Assembly (NCBI GenBank): GCA_045105695.1
Contig: JBGCDT010000090.1
Coordinates: forward strand, 1 to 8,747
DNA length: 8,747 bases
Direction of reading: 5' to 3'
Origin: CALGLS01 sp045105695
Lineage (GTDB): Bacteria; Bacteroidota; Bacteroidia; Chitinophagales; Saprospiraceae
Below are positions 6,675-8,747 of this stretch, in pieces. Position numbers and translations under genes: made by a program. The notes below the pieces were generated by a model, which had not been told where the DNA came from, did no database searches, and saw only the letters and a list, made by a program, of their open reading frames with translations. How positions within the stretch are numbered: position 1 is the first letter of the stretch; every line of letters begins with the position of its first letter.

Positions 6675-7667
6675 ATGAGTTTTTCCAGAGATTCCAAACA
6701 AAAACTAACGACAGTGGCTGCTGTCATTATCGTTGCCCTTTTGGGTATTAATGCTTTTTTATTGTGGAATAAATTCAGTCAGGAAAAAGTAATTGCCAGC
6801 AAGGATGCTGAACTCAATGAGTCAGAAAGAATTAAAGCTGATTTAGAAAAGCAGTACTACGAATCACTTTCTGAACTGGAAGAAATGCGTGGTAACAACG
6901 AGGAACTCAATGCTATGATTGATACTCAAAAGGAAGAACTCAGAGTTCAGAAAGATAAAATCGTCAAAATGATTCGGGATGGCAAGGCGTCTACAGCCGA
7001 GCTAGCTCAGGTCAGGCAAAAGATGCAGGAATTCAAAACCCAACTCGACACCTATATTGCAGACAATAATCGCTTAAAACAGGAAAAAGAGGCCTTGGCC
7101 CAGGCCAACTCACAACTGACCACAGCCAAAGAAAACCTGGAAACCAATCTGTCTGAGCAACTAAAAAGCAATGAAGATCTCATGGCTGCGAAGACAGATC
7201 TACTTACAGCAAAAGGGGTTTTGGAAAACGAAAATGCTAAGTTGAATACTAAAGTTACCCGTGCTTCTGTAGTAGATGTAAAAGACTTAAAAGTAGTTGG
7301 CGAAAAGGTTAGAAAGAATGGTAAAGCAGTTTCTCGAAAATCAGCTAAGTCTGTAGATCGTCTTAAGGTTTGTTTCACAGCAGAGTCAAACATCGTAGCG
7401 GAAGGCGGTATGGAGCGTTTCTTTGTACGAATTATCAATCCAGTTGGAGAGACCATCGCAGTTGAAAATCAAGGTTCTGGTATTATGAAACTGGCCAGTG
7501 GCACTGATGAAGTTCGTTATACTCAAGTAAAAGAAATGGATTATAACCAAAGTGAAATGGCGACTTGTTTTTACTGGCAACAAGCTAGTTATCAGTCAGG
7601 TAAGTATGAAGTAGAAGTTTACAACAAAGGCTATGTAGCTGGAAAAACAAACTTTACATTGAAGTAG
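6675..7667 (+). CDS. Inner-membrane-anchored coiled-coil protein, unknown function
   Basis: A 330-residue protein with three parts. After a short basic N-terminus (residues 1-10), one membrane helix spans about 13-31 (VAAVIIVALLGINAFLLW). A long Glu/Lys/Gln-rich coiled coil follows at about 36-200. A beta-rich C-terminal domain covers about 203-330 (CFTAESNIVAEGGMERFFVRI, shortened here to its key features: Cys233, an EGG turn, then strands), with a second cysteine at 298 in CFYW and a closing strand KTNFTLK. The single helix after basic residues is best read as a membrane anchor with the rest in the periplasm. Similar anchor/coil/beta-domain proteins occur across Bacteroidota without an assigned function; the SMC-like similarity is only coiled coil. 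It is preceded by a -7 promoter element and followed by a strong hairpin, so it is probably transcribed alone. Confidence 0.88.
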   Translation: MSFSRDSKQKLTTVAAVIIVALLGINAFLLWNKFSQEKVIASKDAELNESERIKADLEKQYYESLSELEEMRGNNEELNAMIDTQKEELRVQKDKIVKMIRDGKASTAELAQVRQKMQEFKTQLDTYIADNNRLKQEKEALAQANSQLTTAKENLETNLSEQLKSNEDLMAAKTDLLTAKGVLENENAKLNTKVTRASVVDVKDLKVVGEKVRKNGKAVSRKSAKSVDRLKVCFTAESNIVAEGGMERFFVRIINPVGETIAVENQGSGIMKLASGTDEVRYTQVKEMDYNQSEMATCFYWQQASYQSGKYEVEVYNKGYVAGKTNFTLK

Positions 7668-7702
7668 GATCAAGCTTTCCGATTGCTTCGGTTCAAACTA
7701 AG

Positions 7703-7748
7703 AAATAGAAATGCGATAACAGCTGCAGCCGTTATCGCATTTCTATTT
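7703..7748. terminator. Perfect 18-bp stem hairpin terminator
   Basis: Bases 7703-7720 and 7731-7748 are perfect inverted complements of 18 bp. Inside the 10-base loop, GCTG pairs with CAGC after a single mismatch. The right arm ends TTTCTATTT, giving a U-rich 3' side. It begins 35 bases after the stop at 7667 and is the likely end of the coiled-coil gene transcript. The U-rich part lies within the stem instead of after it, so an RNA-stability role is also possible. Confidence 0.65.
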
Positions 7749-7768
7749 GGAGAGCTTAAACAAATAGC

Positions 7769-7781
7769 ACTGAAATTCAGT
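7769..7781. promoter_or_regulatory. Candidate operator palindrome upstream of DUF2452 gene
   Basis: ACTGAA and TTCAGT are perfect 6-bp inverted arms around one central base, flanked on the right by TTTAAA. The element lies between the terminator hairpin and the DUF2452 start, 41 bases before the ATG at 7823, in the expected promoter zone. A binding role is inference from position and symmetry only. Confidence 0.25.
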
Positions 7782-7822
7782 TTAAAGGTAAATATTTCAG
7801 AGTCATAAAGATTAAATTTCAC

Positions 7823-8302
7823 ATGAGCAAAGAAGCGAAAAAGCAGAATACGGAAGAGCAAAAGGAATCCTTTCAAAATCCAATAGATAAAGATAAGATT
7901 GCAGAGAATCCTCATCTCCTCCCCTACGCACATACGGTTGGTGGAGCAGTTATTAAACCTATTGATAAAGGTCGAGTAAAAGGGTTGGCAGTGGCAGCTA
8001 TGTATGAGCAGTCGGAGATGCAGTTGGATCAGATTCGGGAGCAGGTCAATCTATTGGTAGAACAAGCCCAAGCCATTCAAGATCGAGTTCGGTTTTCGGA
8101 AGCCGTCTACAAAGCAGATGCTGGATTCAAGCCATTGATCGGAAGGATATACCATTTATATAAGAAGAAAGATGGAACAGACGTTCTATCGATGGTCGGT
8201 CCTGAAGAATGGGGCAAAAGAAGTCCTTATGAATTTCAGGCGAGCTTAAAAATGTTAGCGGATCATACCTGGGAAGTCATGGAAAAATCTTCAGATTTTT
8301 AG
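7823..8302 (+). CDS. DUF2452 family protein
   Basis: A 159-residue protein matching DUF2452, a conserved family of unknown function found mainly in Bacteroidota. Family landmarks are clear. NPIDKDKIAENPHLLPYAHT starts at residue 19 and continues into VGGAVIKP and DKGRVKGLAVAAMYEQ (48-63). A helical, Gln/Glu-rich middle with coiled-coil character follows at about 60-95. Then come FKPLIGRIYHLYKKKDGTDV (102-121), the LSMVGPEEWG block (122-131) and a LADHTWEVM ending (145-153). There is no signal peptide or membrane segment, so it is likely cytoplasmic. Length is typical and the reading frame intact. Some database entries call relatives GTP-binding, but no P-loop or G-motif is visible here, so I would not use that name. 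It sits after a terminator hairpin and 124 bases before the DUF1573 gene, and probably has its own promoter. Confidence 0.92.
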   Translation: MSKEAKKQNTEEQKESFQNPIDKDKIAENPHLLPYAHTVGGAVIKPIDKGRVKGLAVAAMYEQSEMQLDQIREQVNLLVEQAQAIQDRVRFSEAVYKADAGFKPLIGRIYHLYKKKDGTDVLSMVGPEEWGKRSPYEFQASLKMLADHTWEVMEKSSDF

Positions 8303-8361
8303 GTCAATTCTAATGTTTCTGTCAAGTATTATGTAAAGGCTTATTTAGATTGGCTACACAA

Positions 8362-8392
8362 TTTGTAAGTAATTTCATTTTCCCTAAATTCG
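8362..8392 (+). promoter_or_regulatory. Bacteroidota-type promoter for DUF1573 gene
   Basis: TTTG at 8362-8365 is followed by exactly 19 bases and then TAAATTCG at 8385-8392, a seven-of-eight match to TAnnTTTG. Spacing and both boxes fit the Bacteroidota primary-sigma promoter. Transcription would start near 8399, about 28 bases before the ATG at 8427. Confidence 0.55.
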
Positions 8393-8426
8393 TACAAAGT
8401 CAATTACCAACTTAGACACTCAATTC

Positions 8427-8747
8427 ATGAAATACATCCTCCTTCTCTTTCCGTTTTTTCTTTTTCCATTGCAATCCAACCATGTACAAAATGCGTCGGT
8501 CATAGAATGGACAACTCCGATGGATTATGACCTGGGGGATATCAAACACAAGGAACCGATTACCGTAGCTTTCAAATACAAGAATATTTCTGACGAACCC
8601 ATCACCATAGATAATGTACGCCCAACCTGTGGCTGCACCGCTCCGACCTGGACAGATGCCCCTATAGAACCAGACTCTATTGGAACCATTGAGATAGAGT
8701 TCTCTGCTAATCAGCCAGGATACTTCCGTAAAAAAATCAAAGTCTAT
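8427..8747 (+). CDS. Exported DUF1573 protein, 5' part (cut by window edge)
   Basis: The first 107 codons of a gene that runs off the right edge, open to the last base. Residues 1 to about 17 form a very hydrophobic signal peptide (MKYILLLFPFFLFPLQS) for export to the periplasm. From about residue 25 the sequence follows DUF1573, an immunoglobulin-like domain: a W-T-x-P strand, then LGDIKHKEPITVAFKYKNIS (36-55), then the diagnostic TCGCTAP block with Cys68 and Cys70. The C-G-C signature is conserved in the family and may form a disulfide or bind a ligand; its role is not established. DUF1573 proteins are abundant in Bacteroidota and most are uncharacterised. The start is the first ATG downstream of a well-spaced promoter. 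Total length and any further domains cannot be known from this window. Confidence 0.88.
   Translation, partial: MKYILLLFPFFLFPLQSNHVQNASVIEWTTPMDYDLGDIKHKEPITVAFKYKNISDEPITIDNVRPTCGCTAPTWTDAPIEPDSIGTIEIEFSANQPGYFRKKIKVY

Noticed and set aside
7052..7456. 134-codon minus-strand open frame inside the coiled-coil gene
   Set aside because: It is a shadow of the forward gene, whose protein has clear membrane-anchor, coiled-coil and beta-domain structure; the reverse product has none.
7813..7820. TAAATTTC as a possible -7 promoter box for the DUF2452 gene
   Set aside because: It ends two bases before the ATG at 7823, so transcription would start inside the coding region.

Overview
The window looks like chromosomal DNA from a member of the Bacteroidota, possibly a marine or environmental lineage such as Saprospiria or Cytophagia (the class is inference). 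Four things point there: a CarboxypepD_reg-like/TonB-plug/outer-membrane barrel protein, a DUF2452 protein, a DUF1573 protein, and promoters of the TTTG/TAnnTTTG type with A-rich leaders that mostly lack Shine-Dalgarno sequences. The DNA is moderately AT-rich, with very AT-rich intergenic stretches.

Layout. Positions 1-883 hold no convincing gene. They begin with a 25-position hairpin that looks like a bidirectional terminator and end in an AT-rich leader. At 884-1894 (+) lies a 336-residue protein that I read as an EcsC/DUF697-like membrane-associated domain followed by a TerB-like helical domain. Tail to tail with it, with one base between the stop codons, is a lipoprotein of two lipocalin-like units (1896-2582, -). 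A 451-base divergent spacer holds a dyad next to the lipoprotein start and an open frame without a start codon. It leads to an 835-residue TonB-dependent-receptor-like outer-membrane protein (3034-5541, +). This converges on a stand-alone PolB-like 3'-5' exonuclease (5608-6360, -). A 314-base divergent spacer with a Bacteroidota-type -7 element then precedes three rightward genes: an inner-membrane coiled-coil protein (6675-7667), a DUF2452 protein (7823-8302) and the 5' end of an exported DUF1573 protein (8427 to the window edge). A hairpin with perfect 18-bp arms separates the first two of these, and the third has its own promoter candidate, so they look like separate units rather than one operon.

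How the genes fit together. I see no shared pathway. Most are envelope proteins (outer-membrane receptor, lipoprotein, inner-membrane coiled coil, exported DUF1573 protein), with one DNA-processing enzyme and one conserved protein of unknown function. I found no tRNA, rRNA, CRISPR array, transposase or integrase. I also see no strong evidence for a new multi-gene system. The least ordinary items are the EcsC-like/TerB-like fusion with its 1-bp convergent neighbour, the gene-free first 880 bases, and the start-less open frame at 2682-2843.
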